From positions 315,001-379,000 of the forward strand of contig OY726562.1 of NCBI GenBank assembly GCA_963383645.1: DNA of 64,000 nucleotides, written 5' to 3'. The position numbers and the translations under genes are program-made. A model generated the notes under the pieces. The model saw nothing but the letters and a program-made list of their open reading frames with translations. It made no database searches and was not told the DNA's origin. Of the stretch, positions 32,416 to 44,546 are shown piece by piece. The DNA is from Muscardinus avellanarius. Lineage: Eukaryota > Chordata > Mammalia > Rodentia > Gliridae. Within the stretch, counting starts at the first letter, position 1. Every line of letters begins with the position of its first letter.

Positions 32416-34598
32416 GGCTCAGGAGGAGCGAGAGCCTCTCGGAGAAGCAGGTGAAGGAAGCCAAGTCTAAATGCAAGAGCATTGCGCTGCTGCTGACGGC
32501 GCCCGACCCCAGCTCCAGGGGCGTGTTGATGTTCCAGAAGCGCCGGCGGCGCGCGCGCAGGTACACGCTGGTCAGCTACGGCACGGGCGAGCTCGAGCTT
32601 GAGGTAGACGGGGAGGACCTGGGCGAGGCCACCCTGCTGGACCCCAGCGAGTCTGAAGTGGAAGAGGAGTTGCTGTCGGACTCTGAGGACTGCGCGCAGG
32701 CTCTGAGCTTCGACTGGGACTCGGGGCTAGTGGACATCGAGAGGAAGCCGAGTGGAGGAGAGAAGATGGAGATGCTGCCGGACACCGCGGGCAAGGGGGC
32801 CCTCATGTTCGCCCGGAGGAGGGAACGAATGGACCAGATCTCAGCCCAGAAGGAAGAGGAGAGGCCGGGTGTGGTGCCCGGCAGAGAGTCCGAGGCCTCC
32901 CCGGCAGATGGCCTGGGAACCGTGGCCTCCTACCCAAGGAAGGAAGGAGAGGCCGCGAGGGCGCAGACCTTCGTAAGCAAGAGCTACGTGCAGCCCAGCC
33001 CGGGCTTCGGCCATGTGCCGCAGCAGAATGGTCTCAGTGTCGTGTCGGAGGCCGCAGAGGCGCAGCGCCTGACACCCTTGAACAGAACCGCCAAGCCCTT
33101 CCCAGGGCCCACAGCCCAGCCTGCAGCCCCCTTCTCCCCAACCCGGAACCTGGCCACTCCACTCTCAGACTTCCCCGCTCCTCCACCTTACTCTGCAGTC
33201 ACTCCTCCTCCAGAAGGCTTCTCCAGAGGGCTGTCCAGCCCAGTCACAGGCCCAGCACCGCCGCCGCCCTGGCCTCAGCCTACACCCTGGGCGCAGCCAG
33301 CCTTCTATGACGCATCGGAGCGCATAGCCTCCCGGGATGAGAGGATCGCCGTGCCAGCCAAGAGAACCGGAATCCTGCAGGAGGCCAAGCGGAGAAGCAC
33401 CACGAAACCCATGTTTACCTTCAAAGAGCCCAAAGTGAGCCCCAACCCAGAACTCCTGTCGCTTCTTCAAAATTCAGAGGGCAAACGAGGCACCGGAGCT
33501 GGAGCCGATTCTGGACCGGAAGAAGACTACCTCAGCTTGGGGGCAGAGGCCTGCAACTTCATGCAGGGCCCCTCTGCCAAGCAGAAGACCCCACCTCCTG
33601 TTGCCCCAAAGCCTGCTGCCAGGTCCTCCTCCCAGCCCGTCACTCCAGTCTCTCCAGTCTGGGCTCCGGGAGCGTCCCCCACCCAACCTCCTGCCTTCCC
33701 AGTGCCAAGCCCGTCACAGGGCACCGTGGTCTCCTCCATCAAAGTAGTCCAGCCTTCCTACGCACCTGCCCGGCCAGCCAGCGCGCTGACCCCGGCAGGC
33801 CCCTTCAGAGGCTCACAGGCAGCGGTGGCCAGTCTGAACCACACCCCAAAGCCTGCAGCCCCCACAGCCAACGCTGCACACACGGGTGCTGCCGGACCAG
33901 CCAGCGAGCTTCCTGGGATGAGCGGGAAGGGGGCCCAGCTCTTCGCTAAGAGGCAGTCCAGGATGGAGAAGTATGTGGTGGATTCAGACACGGTGCAGGC
34001 CCACACCGCTCGGGCCCAGTCGCCCACGCCATCCCTTCCGGCCAGCTGGAAGTACTCCTCCAATGTCCGCGCACCGCCTCCAGTCGCCTACAACCCTATC
34101 CTCTCCCCCTCGTACCCACTGGCTGCGCTCAAGTCGCAGCCATCAGCCCCACAGGCTTCCAAGGTGGGCAGGAAAAAGGGCAAGAAACCCCTCAACACCC
34201 TGGATGTCATGAAGCACCAGCCCTATCAACTTAGCGCATCTCTGTTCACGTTTCAACCTCCAGATGCGAAGGGTAGCCTCCCCCAGAGGCCGGCCGCCAA
34301 GGTCAGCTCTGCCCCGGCTCCGAGGCAAGCGCTTCCCCCCAGGCCCGAGAACATGGGGTCCCCCACAAATGTGCAGGCGGCCTCAGTTTACTCCGTGCCA
34401 GCATACCCCTCCCAGCCCACCTTCTTCACAGAGGCTGCCTCGCCGGTCAGCGCGTCCCCAGTGCCTGAGGGTGTCCCCACCTCTCCAAAGCCAGAGTCAG
34501 CCACTGCCTCTTATTTTGTGGCGCCAAGACCCAAGTTCTCAGCCAAGAAGAGCGGCGTCACAGCCCAGGTGTGGAAACCTTCTGTCGCCGAAGAGTGA
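32416..34598 (+). CDS. SYNPO2: SYNPO2 exon 4: main proline-rich exon, short-form stop
   Basis: The acceptor is TTTTCTTCCCACAG ending at 32415. The first two bases complete an Arg codon with exon 3, giving RLRRSESLSEKQVKEAKSK. The exon encodes about 726 residues before TGA at 34596-34598. In order: a 14-3-3-like RRSESLSEKQ; a basic cluster KRRRRARR at 32538-32561 that fits a nuclear localisation signal; an acidic stretch; GKGALMFARRRERM (32790-32831); the PPxY motif PPPY (33180-33191), known in this family to bind WW domains such as BAG3's; RSTTKP (33393-33410), a fit to the mode-1 14-3-3 consensus; the family hallmark PELLSLLQNSEGKRG and EEDYLSLGAEACNF; many PxxP stretches; and GKGAQLFAKRQSRM (33924-33965). 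The last codons read KKSGVTAQVWKPSVAEE. Synaptopodin-2 bundles actin and binds alpha-actinin and filamin at Z-discs and stress fibres. SYNPO and SYNPO2L are less likely because the match covers the full exon. An open frame upstream of 32416 is intron read-through. Confidence 0.97.
34569..34574 (+). promoter_or_regulatory. SYNPO2: Alternative 5' splice site inside SYNPO2 exon 4
   Basis: The sequence ACAGCCCAG|GTGTGG lies ten codons, counting the stop, before the end of the exon 4 reading frame. Using this donor removes the VWKPSVAEE end and joins in phase 0 to the exon at 55466. Not using it gives the short isoform. The site is close to consensus at the exon side (CAG|GT) but weak at +3 to +6, which is consistent with regulated use. 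Confidence 0.8.
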
Positions 34599-36006
34599 TC
34601 TTGTAGCTGAGGCTCTGGTGTCCAGTTTGCTTGAAATGAATTGTTTGCAGTGTCGCGTCCCTGAGAATGCCTCACACACCCTCGACTTACTTAACCTCAG
34701 CTCGAGCACCTCCCGATTGGGGTCCAGGGAGCAGAGTGGTTTTCATGAGTCAAAAATCCAACTCGGATTGACCGAAAGCACATTTATCTTATTTACACAC
34801 TTAAAAAAAAAAAAAAACCTGGGAGAATCCCAAAGCAGATATGTGCCATTACATTAAGTAAGCGGGATGTTTAGGATTTTTGCTTTAGTCATAAGAAAGA
34901 CAGTGATCAGTGTGCTAGCACCTTGTCCACAGCCCTTAGTGACATGACGGCTGTATCCCATCCAGGAAAGGTTCAGATGGAATGAAAATAGACTTTTAAC
35001 CAAGGTTTCCCTTTAAGGTCACGCTTCTCTGTCTCTCATGTGAGGGAGCAAGGTCTGTGGAGGACGGGGGTCAGCTCTAGGCTGGCCGCCTCCGACACCT
35101 GTTGGTGTCACAGAGTGTCAAACGCATCCCATTTAGTAAGAGGCAGGCAAGGAAGAGGGTTCTCCATCTTTACCGAGCACTTATGTGGGCATTGAATTCT
35201 CTGCCAGGTGTTTTTACGTAGACTGACTCGTTTCAGAAGATGTGTTTAAAGGGGGTGGGAGAGATCAGGAAGAACGGTTACCTGTGGGGACAGATCCCCC
35301 TCCCTGCCCAGCCCCTCCAGGCTCTGAGTGAGATGTCCCCGTTGCCTGTGGACATGGGTGTTTGCTTTTCCTGGTGACATACGTGTACAAAGCAGGTGGG
35401 GAGAGAGGTGCACAACTCCTTTACCCCGAGACCTACAGACTTGGGTGGGGTGCGGCTGTGGGCGCTGGCACCAAGGGCGAGAGCCTGCAGGTACAAAGGG
35501 GGTCTTGACACCTTGGCTGGGGCATCCCGCCGCCGTCTTCCTGGGGCCTTTGCTTTGGACCAGCGCTTCTCCGCTGCCCTCGGCAGGTCTGTTCTTGTGC
35601 CTCCGCCTGACTGTTTCTATGTGATGGACCAGGGTAATTCAGGTGAGGTCACTTTGTAAGTGTGGATGGGCCCCCGGTGTGGCCATCCTGCTGGCTCTGG
35701 AGTTCATGGTGTTCCTGGAAGTAAACCTGAAGACCTTTCTCATATCTATTTTAAGCCTGAGTGTGACCAAGCACGGAAAATATTCGTCATGAATTAATGT
35801 AGACACCCACAAGGCTCTTAGGAAGGCTCCAACGAAAGCCGCCTACTCTGCAGGAGAGACATTTAGAATCTGCTTACAGAACTTGCCTGGCTTGGGGTAC
35901 ACGGTGCCATTCTGGGCCTGGAAAACATCTGTATTCCTGCTCTCCACTGTCACTGTGGACCTGCTGATTTTCACTGTTCTATTAAAATGTTACTCTTTAT
36001 CTGCTC
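34599..36006 (+). other. SYNPO2: Probable 3' UTR of short-form SYNPO2 transcript
   Basis: From the exon 4 stop to about 36000 the sequence is non-repetitive apart from a 15-base A run near 34803. It has no long conserved frame and reaches an ATTAAA hexamer at 35981-35986. The extent is inferred from that signal only. Antisense open frames here look like chance. Confidence 0.5.
35981..35986 (+). promoter_or_regulatory. Candidate poly(A) signal (ATTAAA), short form
   Basis: ATTAAA is the commonest variant of the poly(A) signal. It lies about 1.4 kb after the exon 4 stop, followed within 40 bases by a U-rich/GU segment (TGTTACTCTTTATC). Other sites could be used instead. Confidence 0.4.
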
Positions 36007-36474
36007 CTTGCACACACTGTACAGATGCTTTCCTCCTTTGAGCTCTTCTGAGTCGTTCTTTCTTGCATAACATCTGAATTTCCTTTATATAAGCATCCAT
36101 TTCTTCATGCATGGTAAGACTGCAAGCCGCAGGCATTTTGAAAACATAACACAGGAGGAGGAGAATCAAGTCAGCTGCAGGGCACTGGGCAGATTCTTCT
36201 GCATTTTTTTTTTCTCTGAAATGCCTTTGGGAACAATAGACAAACCACATCCTGACCACAGGGTGTAGTTCGGTCTGTTATTTGCCCCTTTTGGGAAGGA
36301 GGATTAATGCAGGATAAAGGAAGACACCATCTCTCTCTTACTTCACACTGTTGTCTATATTAATTGTCCCCAGCAGGGGACTGTGGCATGCTCTGCATTC
36401 CGCATGGCTTTCTTATAGAACAACCCAAAAGTTGTCTTCAGGTAAAGGAAAGGAGATCATTCTCACAACTTAGC

Positions 36475-36693
36475 TTTTTTTTTTTTTTTTTTAACAGTAC
36501 TGGGGATGGAACCCAGGGGCATTCTACCTCTAAGCTACGCCCCTAGCCCTATTTTTTATTCTTTATTTTGAAACAGGGTCTCCCTGAGTTGCAGAGGGCC
36601 TCACTAGGTAGCTGAGGCTGTCCAGGAACTGCGATCCTCCGGTCTCAGCCTCCCGAATGCTGGCATGACAAGATTGCGCCACCACGCCCGGCT
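36475..36693 (-). mobile_element. B1-ID SINE, antisense
   Basis: AGTACTGGGGATGGAACCCAG to CCACCACGCCCGGCTC. Confidence 0.92.
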
Positions 36694-37427
36694 CTTGGCA
36701 TCCTTAACATAGCTCTACAGACTGGCAGAAATAAGAGGAAAGACGGGGAACATGGACAGTTAACTTGAGATCATTGAGTCAGCTGTATCCTGGGAGGGTA
36801 ATGACCCAGAAGTATTTCTGGCTGTCAGGTGGTTTGTGATATATAGGAATGAGAAGTATCCAGTCCACCACCTGGTGGACAGGCGGCAGTCTTCGCAGAC
36901 CTGTTATCTGGAGGTGATGACTAAAGGGGCTGTCTGGGCTCCCAGAGACCCTCTAGGAGACACATTAGGCATAGAGTCAGAGCATCTACACTTTCTACCT
37001 GGAACTGTTGGTGAGTCTCACCTTGGACCATGCGGCCCCACTGTGTAGAAGATGAGCATTCTCCAGAACACCCTCAACAGAGAGTCTGCCATCTCTGAGG
37101 GATACGGGAAGCAGGGGGAGGGTCAGGTCCCCTGGAGCAAGAAGCGCCCTCCTGCTCTCCACCGCCAGGTGCCACCTCTCAGGTTGGGGCCTCCCTGAGG
37201 CTTGTGGTCCCAGAGGCAGATTTGGTAGCCCTTTAGGCACCTTGCGCCTCCTTGTTCCTGAGGACCTCCTGAAGGACCTTGCTTGGAGCCTCCCCTGGCG
37301 ATGTCTCTCTGCTTCTTGTGGGGAGGAGGGAGGTGTGGGCATCTTCCTTCAGTCTCAGAAGGGACTGATCACAGACCTGGTGAGTGAGCCCTGAGGGCTG
37401 CCACGTTAATCTGAGAATGCCCACTTC

Positions 37428-37614
37428 TTTTTTTTTTTTTTTTTTGAGGTACTGGGCATGGAACCTGGGGGAGTTCTACCTCTGAGCTACACCCCCAGTC
37501 TTATTTTTTATTCTTTATTTTGAAACAGGGTCTCACTAAGTAGCTGAGACTGGCCGTGAACCGTGACCCTTCCGTCTCAGCCTCCCGAATGCTGGGATCA
37601 CAAGCCACCACGAG
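37428..37614 (-). mobile_element. B1-ID SINE, antisense, head truncated
   Basis: GGTACTGGGCATGGAACCTGG to GGGATCACAAGCCACCACG. Confidence 0.88.
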
Positions 37615-38370
37615 AGACTCCAGTAGCGCTATTCTAATACACATCCTGCTCTGCCAGAGGAAGCTCACAGCCTCGCCGCACTGGCCACAGACAGAGTGAA
37701 GCATGCTTATCTCTGTTTTATAAGACACATCTGGGCGGTCACTCAGAGCAGGAAACTTTGTATTTCAAAGTATATCTAGTGTGAGTTAATAGTAACGTGT
37801 ATAGGCTATCTCATTTGGCATAAACTGTCATTTAATCTTCACAAAGAAGCGACTCCCTTTAGCCACAGGAAACCGCACCAAGTTAGAAATAATTTCTGTA
37901 CATAAGCCAAAGTCATTTAGCCAGTCTAGACAGTTCTGGTCCCTTCCTTGGAGTTCAGTTGAGTGTTATTGCAAGCCCAGGTACCGGGTCCAATAGTCAC
38001 ACTGAACGCGGGAAGGAACATCTGCATTAAAGGGAGGGGCTGAGGTAGCCAGCTGCCCTCCTGCCTGCAGCGCTAAGCTCAGAACCGCGGGCGCGGCCCC
38101 ACTGATGGGCAGCCAGCCCTGGGCTCCCTGGTACTTGAGCAGATCCTCTTAAAGGCAGAAGACACGGGACTGTTGGTTTCCTGCCTCATCTCTCCCATGA
38201 AAGCCTTTGCTGAACATCAGTTCAAATAGTTACACATGGGGGACCTGTGAGCACCTAAAAGCCAGAGACGCTGTCCAGGACCTATCACCACCAGCCAGGC
38301 AGGTTGTCTGCACTCGGCCATCAAAGAGAGCACTTGTTTTTTCAGAAAGGCTGAATGTTCAAATTGCTTC

Positions 38371-38384
38371 CGGGGGGGGGGGGG
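38371..38384 (+). repeat. G homopolymer run
   Basis: About a dozen G in a row at 38371-38384 in unique sequence. The exact length may be unreliable in assemblies. Confidence 0.7.
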
Positions 38385-38985
38385 CCTGGAGCGTGTTCAT
38401 CCTCTCCCCCAAATCAGGGCTGCGGAATGTGTTGTAAAAGTTCTTTTAAGTTCATGAGAAAAGGATGTAAATGCCAAGAACCAACATCACATTCCCAGAG
38501 TTGCTGACCCCCCTGGTCTACGTCCCCCAGTCACTGGACTCTGGAGGCACATAGGCTCCAGTGACACTTCAGAACTGCCAACCCAGCCAGCAAGGATTCT
38601 GGGAAAGCGCAAATTTGAAATTCTTTTCTGGACTCCCCCACCTGACCCCCGGGTTGGTCAGGCCCGCAACGCAGGCTGGTGAATTCCCACCAGACCCAAC
38701 ACACCAGGGAGAGAGCCCAAGAGGCCAGGCTTTGTTTATCCTTCCACGGCTCTAGAAAAAAGGTCAAGCTTACAGTCATCCTGTCAGTGTGGGCCCAGCA
38801 ACATCTGGGATGTTGCTCTGCAGGAGCTCAACTCAGAGACATCTTGATGCTACTGGCTGCACTTGGTTACATCTCTAAGAGCCTGTGTTCTGTGGTGCAT
38901 TCGTGCCCCAAACTACCACGTGGCACCTGGAAATCACAGAAGCACTCAGAGGCAATTGGAGACCTAATTTAAAATACATCAGATC

Positions 38986-39054
38986 TGGGGCTAGGATGTA
39001 GCTCATTGGTAGAGCGCTTGCTTACCATGTGTGAGGCCCTGGGTTTGTCCTCAG

Positions 39055-39056
<2 letters not shown>
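38986..39056 (+). mobile_element. ID SINE, sense, CA tail
   Basis: GGGGCTAGGATGTAGCTCATTGGTAGAGCGCTTGC to GGTTTGTCCTCAGCC, then about 15 CA units to 39087. Confidence 0.85.
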
Positions 39057-39088
<32 letters not shown>

Positions 39089-39118
39089 CTTTTCTGGTAT
39101 TTCTCAAGCCCCTAATTT

Positions 39119-39336
39119 GTGTGTGTGTGGGGGGGCGTACTGGGAATGGAACCTAGGGGGCATTCTACCTCTGAGCTACACCCCCAGCACTATTTTTTTT
39201 ATTCTTTATTTTGAAGCAGGGTCTCACTGAGCTGCAAAGGGCGTTTCTAAGTACCTGAGGCTGTCTGCAAACTGCAGTCCTCCTGCCTCAGTCTCCCAAA
39301 TCTTGAGATTACAAGCGTGCGCCACCACGCCTGGCT
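39119..39336 (-). mobile_element. B1-ID SINE, antisense
   Basis: TG/G run, then GTACTGGGAATGGAACCTAG to CCACCACGCCTGGCT. GCCCCTAATTT is duplicated on both sides. Confidence 0.9.
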
Positions 39337-41029
39337 AGGCCCCTAATTTTAAGGGTTGCTGGCTAATTAAGTACACGTCAAGTATAAGGAGAGAAAGGGT
39401 CTAGAATTTAAGCAATTTTTTATTATGGATACACATAATTTTCAAGTTTTCATTTCATTTTTTTTTAAACTCCTCCTGTTTATCTCTGTTTACTTTGTTC
39501 TTGGCAGGTTCTTCTACACCGTGTGTGCTTGGTGAGGGGTGAAATATAAAGTCAGGGTCCCTGCCCCAGCCGTGCCAGGGCCCTGCTCTCCAGGCTTCCC
39601 CTCCTCCACCCGATGGCGGTAACACGGCAACACTCAGGACAGTGACTAGCTCAGAGTTCTCGGGGACCTGCCCTCATAGCCTCTCCGCCCCCAGCTCCCT
39701 AGGAACTGTTACTGGTTTGCTTGTGAGAAACATTTTAAACCCCAGATTGTCATGGGCCCTGCTTTGAGAGGATATGCACATTCTAGGAATAAACAGAAAA
39801 TGTTCTTCTTGGAGGTAAATGACAATGAGCACGTTTCCTTTTGCTTTTCCTCCGATGTATTTAGTCAGAGTCCTTGATACTTGAAGTTGGGGGGATAATG
39901 TCTTCAAGGTTACCCAACAACAACCTGAACGAAGCCAGAGGGGCAGGGAGGGCTGCGGCAGAGACACACCTCCCACCTCCTGGCCACGGAGGGGGCCATG
40001 AGACTAACACAAGGCTGCCCACGGGCTCCAAAGCAGGGGGCAGGACACCTTGCCCAAGGTCCTAGGACGTGAAGGAAAGGGCCTGCGTTCCTCTAAGCCT
40101 GTGTGTAGCCTGTTGTAATGCTGTGGTTTCACTAAGTCCCTGAACTACCCCAGGGAGGAAGGTATGTTTCCATTTTAAAGCATTCACAGCTGAGAGGCTG
40201 GCCAACTTGTCTGCAGTCAGGATGGGCTCAGGTGAGGAGGCCATGCTCCCTGCTGCGGCCCATTGAGCCTTGAGCCCATGCTGGCCAGTGTGCAGAGCAC
40301 CCACCACCCCACCTGGAGCCCTCTGTGCAGGCTTCCGGGTGGTCCCACGGCCTGGCCTCACATAGGGAGGACTCGCCCTCCTGCAGCTGCTCACAGGACA
40401 AGGCCATGGGGCCTTTGGAAGTGCAGCGGTCTCCCTCGGAGAGAGAAGCATCTGCTATATTCATAGTTAGATGCAACATGAGTTTGTGTGAGTCCCAGGA
40501 TTCTTTTTATTTCAGGATGAATAGATGACATTCATGGGCCAGGAGTGGGGATGAATGTGATTTAGGGAAACAGCAGAATCCAGGTCTCTGCATCAAAAAG
40601 AAGTGCTATGGGCTTCAAGCCCCCCAGATTCTGTGAGACCCGACTCCCTTATCTCCGAGTGAGTCAGCACCAAGCTGGCTTACTACAAAGCCAAGCTTAA
40701 CTTGACGCACTTCAACACGGATACGTCTAAACAGAATAACGCCGAGGGCACCACTGTGCTCGGTGTTTTCAAAGCACACCCTCCAAGAGCGCGTCCCACT
40801 GGGATGGCGAGGCCCATGCTAGTGGGCCTCCCAACCCACAGTGCGAGGGCAAGGCCAGCATTCAGAGGCAGTTTGGAGGGGAACGGGTGGGGGCAATGCC
40901 TACATCCAGGAGATAGCCGCTCTGTACCCCGCTCTCTCCACCTGTGCTCCAGGGTGGAGCCCCTGGCAGGTGCATCGGACAAGCTGAGCAGATGGAGTTG
41001 TCTATACAGCAAACAGCTCATTGATGAAA

Positions 41030-41165
41030 GATGGAGATGAACACAGTTCTCAGAAGCAGGGGGCTGGCATCCACAGCAGCTCATTCCAGAGCCTTGCACA
41101 CCCAGGGGGAGTTTTGTGGAGTTCCTGGTACTTCTAGAATTTTCTGAGTCAATAGCATCGGGGTA
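41030..41165 (+). repeat. Unnamed direct repeat, copy 1
   Basis: It contains ACAGTTCTCAGAAGCAGGGG, CACACCCAGGGGGAG and TACTTCTAGAATTTTCTGAG, in the same order and spacing as copy 2 at 42236-42365. I do not recognise it as a known family. Confidence 0.6.
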
Positions 41166-41486
41166 AAGAAGGGTCCTGGTCCAGAGACAGTGTCAAATGC
41201 GTTAGGCACTGAAGTTGCTGTGATGGGCACTCACTGAACAACAGCCACTGTTTCAGAACTTCCGTGAAGGGCGATCGCAATAAACAAGATCCTCTCTTAA
41301 TATGAACAGAGAAGGGACTTCTATAACAGAAACAGAAGAAGTAGAGGTGGTACCTGTATGCGTCTCATACCAGAAATCTGTGCTTAGGAATCTTTAACCA
41401 AGAGATCTGGTTCCTTCTCTAATCTTCCCCCTTGCTAAGTGTTCGTGTCTACTCCACATTCAGCCTCTTTGTCAGTTTTTCTGGCT

Positions 41487-41704
41487 TATTTATTTATTTA
41501 TTTATTTATTGCAGTACTGGGGATAGAACCCAGGAGCATTCTACCTCTGAGCTATGCCCACAGCCCTATTTCTTATCCTTTATTTTGAAACAGGGTCTCA
41601 CTGAGTTGCAGGGCCTCAGTAAGTAGCAGAGGCTGTCCGCGAAAGTCCTCCCAGCTTAGCCTCCCAAATGTTGGGATGACAAGTGTGCACCACCACGCCG
41701 GGCT
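41487..41704 (-). mobile_element. B1-ID SINE, antisense
   Basis: TTTATT tail array, AGTACTGGGGATAGAACCCAG to CCACCACGCCGGGC. Confidence 0.9.
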
Positions 41705-42235
41705 AGTTTCTCTCTTTTCTGTTCAGGTGTTCTACATAGTTTTAATGGTGTACAGAGATGAGACCAGGATGCAAAACAAGTAGCTCAATACTTTTTAAAA
41801 TAAGTATAACATCAATTTGGAGACTGATGTTCAATATAAAGTCCCAATATTACATAGGACAAATGTGTGCCTCTCAGTGTAATATAATTCTTAGGAGGAA
41901 ATGCTTCTGAATCAACTGTATCCTCAAAACAGGATTCCTGCCATCCTGAGCGAGGCTTTGGCAGGGTCGTCAGGCTTAGCTAGGGCTGTCACAAAAAGTG
42001 GGGCAGCTGGCATGCATCCGAGGAGACCACCCTGCTTCACAGCTGCGGCTGGCCTCTCCTGGCGTGGCCCACCCTGTGGGTGCGGCCCACAGCTGTCCTG
42101 GTCCCTGCTTTCCAGCTCCGCCCAGGACGAAGGGTCAGCAACCTGGCCCGCTGGGGAAATCGATACCCTTGCCTCGGGAGCACCGTCACCTTCCAGAAAT
42201 GGAAAGCGCGGTCAGCCTGAGCATAGCCAACAGCT

Positions 42236-42365
42236 CCCAGGCAGGAGACGAAAACAGTTCTCAGAAGCAGGGGGCTGGGCCTGCAGGAACTTCTTCCAGC
42301 AGCCGCACGCACCCAGGGGGGGTCATGTGGTTTCTGTTACTTCTAGAACTTTCTGAGCCATAGCA
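42236..42365 (+). repeat. Unnamed direct repeat, copy 2
   Basis: It contains ACAGTTCTCAGAAGCAGGGG, CGCACCCAGGGGGG and TACTTCTAGAACTTTCTGAG. It is about 75-80% identical by eye to copy 1, 1.2 kb upstream. The region around copy 2 is GC-rich. Confidence 0.6.
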
Positions 42366-43916
42366 GACCGAGATCAGGACTGATCTTGAAGAAAAATATA
42401 AAATAAAAACAAGCCGAGACTCTGTAATCTTCTCTGAATACAAAATATTGTTTCAAATACAATTAAATGATTTAGTTTTCTTTTTGTGACAATTAGCTAC
42501 ATTTTGATAAAAACAAAACTAGGTCTCTTTCTTGTGTTGAACGCCCTCTAGTTCTTTTTTCTCCTCGTCTATCACAGACTTATTATAAGATGTCCTCGGG
42601 CCATCCTCAGGGCTCAGACACTGAGGATGGGTGGTCTGAGGATGAAGTGCTGGTCCCCGTGGCCGTGGTACTTGTCCGCCCACAGTCTCTCCTTGTTTCT
42701 TAATCGCACTCCCATGTGCTGAGTTGGATGTGACCCCTGGGCTGCTTGCTAATGTTTATCAGAGGTGCTAGTTGCAATTCCCATGCAAGGCCAGTACGTG
42801 TGGGCTCCAGAGACTGCGAGATCTGTGTTTATGAGACACCCTGAAAGATTAGAGCTCCTGCGGGAGGGCGATGCCATGGCGACGAAGAGTAAAGTATCGC
42901 TGAGACTTTTAACTTTACACCTCGACCTACCAGCTAATAAGCTTTTCTTACAGACAGCACGTTTGATTGCCGCAGACTATTTCCTGGATTGTCGTCACAG
43001 TTTCCTTGGGGGTTGGAGGGAGGTTAGGGTTACTCTGGCCTGCCATGGAGATCCAGCCCGTGGGGTGTGGTAGGACCCAGGCATTGTCTTTGAAATGTGC
43101 GTCTGGACAGTTCTGATGCTGGTGTGCTGGGCACCGCGGTGAAACCCCCCGCCCCTTTTTCTTAACACCGAAGTCAACTTCTTTCTTTAAAACGCAGACA
43201 TTGTTTTCCTGTTCTTCCTGCAGCCCTACGCCTGCCGGGAGGTGGCAGCACTCTCCCTGGTCAAAGTGCTTCCCAGCAGCAGCCCAAGCACATGGGCCAT
43301 CTGCTTGGAATGTTTTGTTGGCGTTGTTGTTGCTTAATGGAAGAACGAGGGGGGTTTTAGATTTGATATTGTCTAACTCCTGCTCTAATCAAGGAGGAGC
43401 AGAAAAATTTAAAAAAAAATCAAATGATTCAACTGGATCATCTAGATAAAGCATTATCTACCAGGAAGGCAATTGTGTGACTTCTCTGGGCTGTGGGGAT
43501 CTGGACTCTATTATCTCCAATCGAAAATGTTCTTACTAATAACTAACTTACATCTCTCTGGCAGTAATCAAAACATTCTAATCTTGGGATGTAGGTTAAA
43601 GGAAAAAATTTCAAGCACTTTGAATGCTAATTAGCTTTTTAAAGTGAAAATAAGTATGAGTGTGAACTTTTCACAAGTAAAAGAAAGTTCATGAGCTTTC
43701 CAAATCACAGGGAAAGAACTCGATATTTTTGCTTAAATTTAACATAAATATGAGCAAATACTGTAGTCGATTAACAAAATACAACACCGGTGAGAGTCTG
43801 GTTAGCCATTGAAGAGTTCATGGACCGAGGGACAGGGACAGGCACGCCCTCTGCAGCGGCTCTCCTCCCAAAAGGGCACTGTTTTCACACCTACCAGCAC
43901 TAAAGCGCTAAGTTCA

Positions 43917-44040
43917 ATCCTTCTCTTTTCTTCTTCTTCTCCCTTTCTTCTTCTCCTTGTTCTTCTCTCTTCCTCTTCCTCCTCCTCCTCCTCCTCCTCC
44001 TCCTCCTCCTCCTCCTCTTCCTCTTCCTCCTCCTTCTTCT
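43917..44040 (+). repeat. (CTT/CTC)n pyrimidine tract
   Basis: About 120 bases of almost pure pyrimidine, ending with about 13 CTC units and CTT units, in the tail position of the next SINE. Confidence 0.93.
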
Positions 44041-44226
44041 GATGGAACCCAAAGGCATTTTACCTCTGAGCTGTACTCAGAGCCCTATTTTTATTCTTTA
44101 TTTTGAGACAGGGTCTCGCTGAGTTGCAGAGGGCCTCCTAAGTAGTTGAGGCTGTCCGTGAACCACAATACTCCAGACTCAGCCTCTCAAATGCTGGGAT
44201 TCCAAGCATGTGCCCCCATGCCCGGC
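44041..44226 (-). mobile_element. B1-ID SINE, antisense
   Basis: GATGGAACCCAAAGGCATTTT to CCCCCATGCCCGGC. Confidence 0.87.
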
Positions 44227-44496
44227 TCAAGTTAAATTCTTAAGCAAAAAAGATGGTGATGTGTCTGGACCATCTGTAAAACGAGGCATATGTTATTCCT
44301 TTCAGAGAGAGAAGGAGAGCCGTGTATTTGAGGGTGAGAGAGTGAGGCTAGCCCTGTTCACTGCACACCTGAGACACCAGGTAGCCATTGAATAGCAGCT
44401 CCAAGTGTCCTTCTAAAGGAACTGGTCAGCATTTGGTTTACCAATCCTGTAACAGGCAAGATAGAGATAAAGAGTTTAACACTCTCACACCTTAAA

Positions 44497-44499
<3 letters not shown>

Positions 44500-44542
<43 letters not shown>
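44500..44542 (+). repeat. (TG)n microsatellite
   Basis: About 21 TG units adjoining the next SINE. Confidence 0.95.

Positions 44543-44546
<4 letters not shown>

Noticed and set aside
32416..34598. Assignment to SYNPO or SYNPO2L instead of SYNPO2
   Set aside because: Near-identity across the whole exon, the PDZ exon and the alternative last exon fit SYNPO2 best.
35990..36259. Antisense 89-codon frame ending near the short-form poly(A) signal
   Set aside because: No family resemblance, composition like neighbouring noncoding DNA, and opposite to the 3' UTR.
38986..39056. tRNA-like A and B boxes
   Set aside because: These are ID SINEs, which derive from a tRNA, not tRNA genes.
42765..43073. 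102-codon frame in intron 4
   Set aside because: Not recognised, no flanking splice sites of matching phase. Left as intron.
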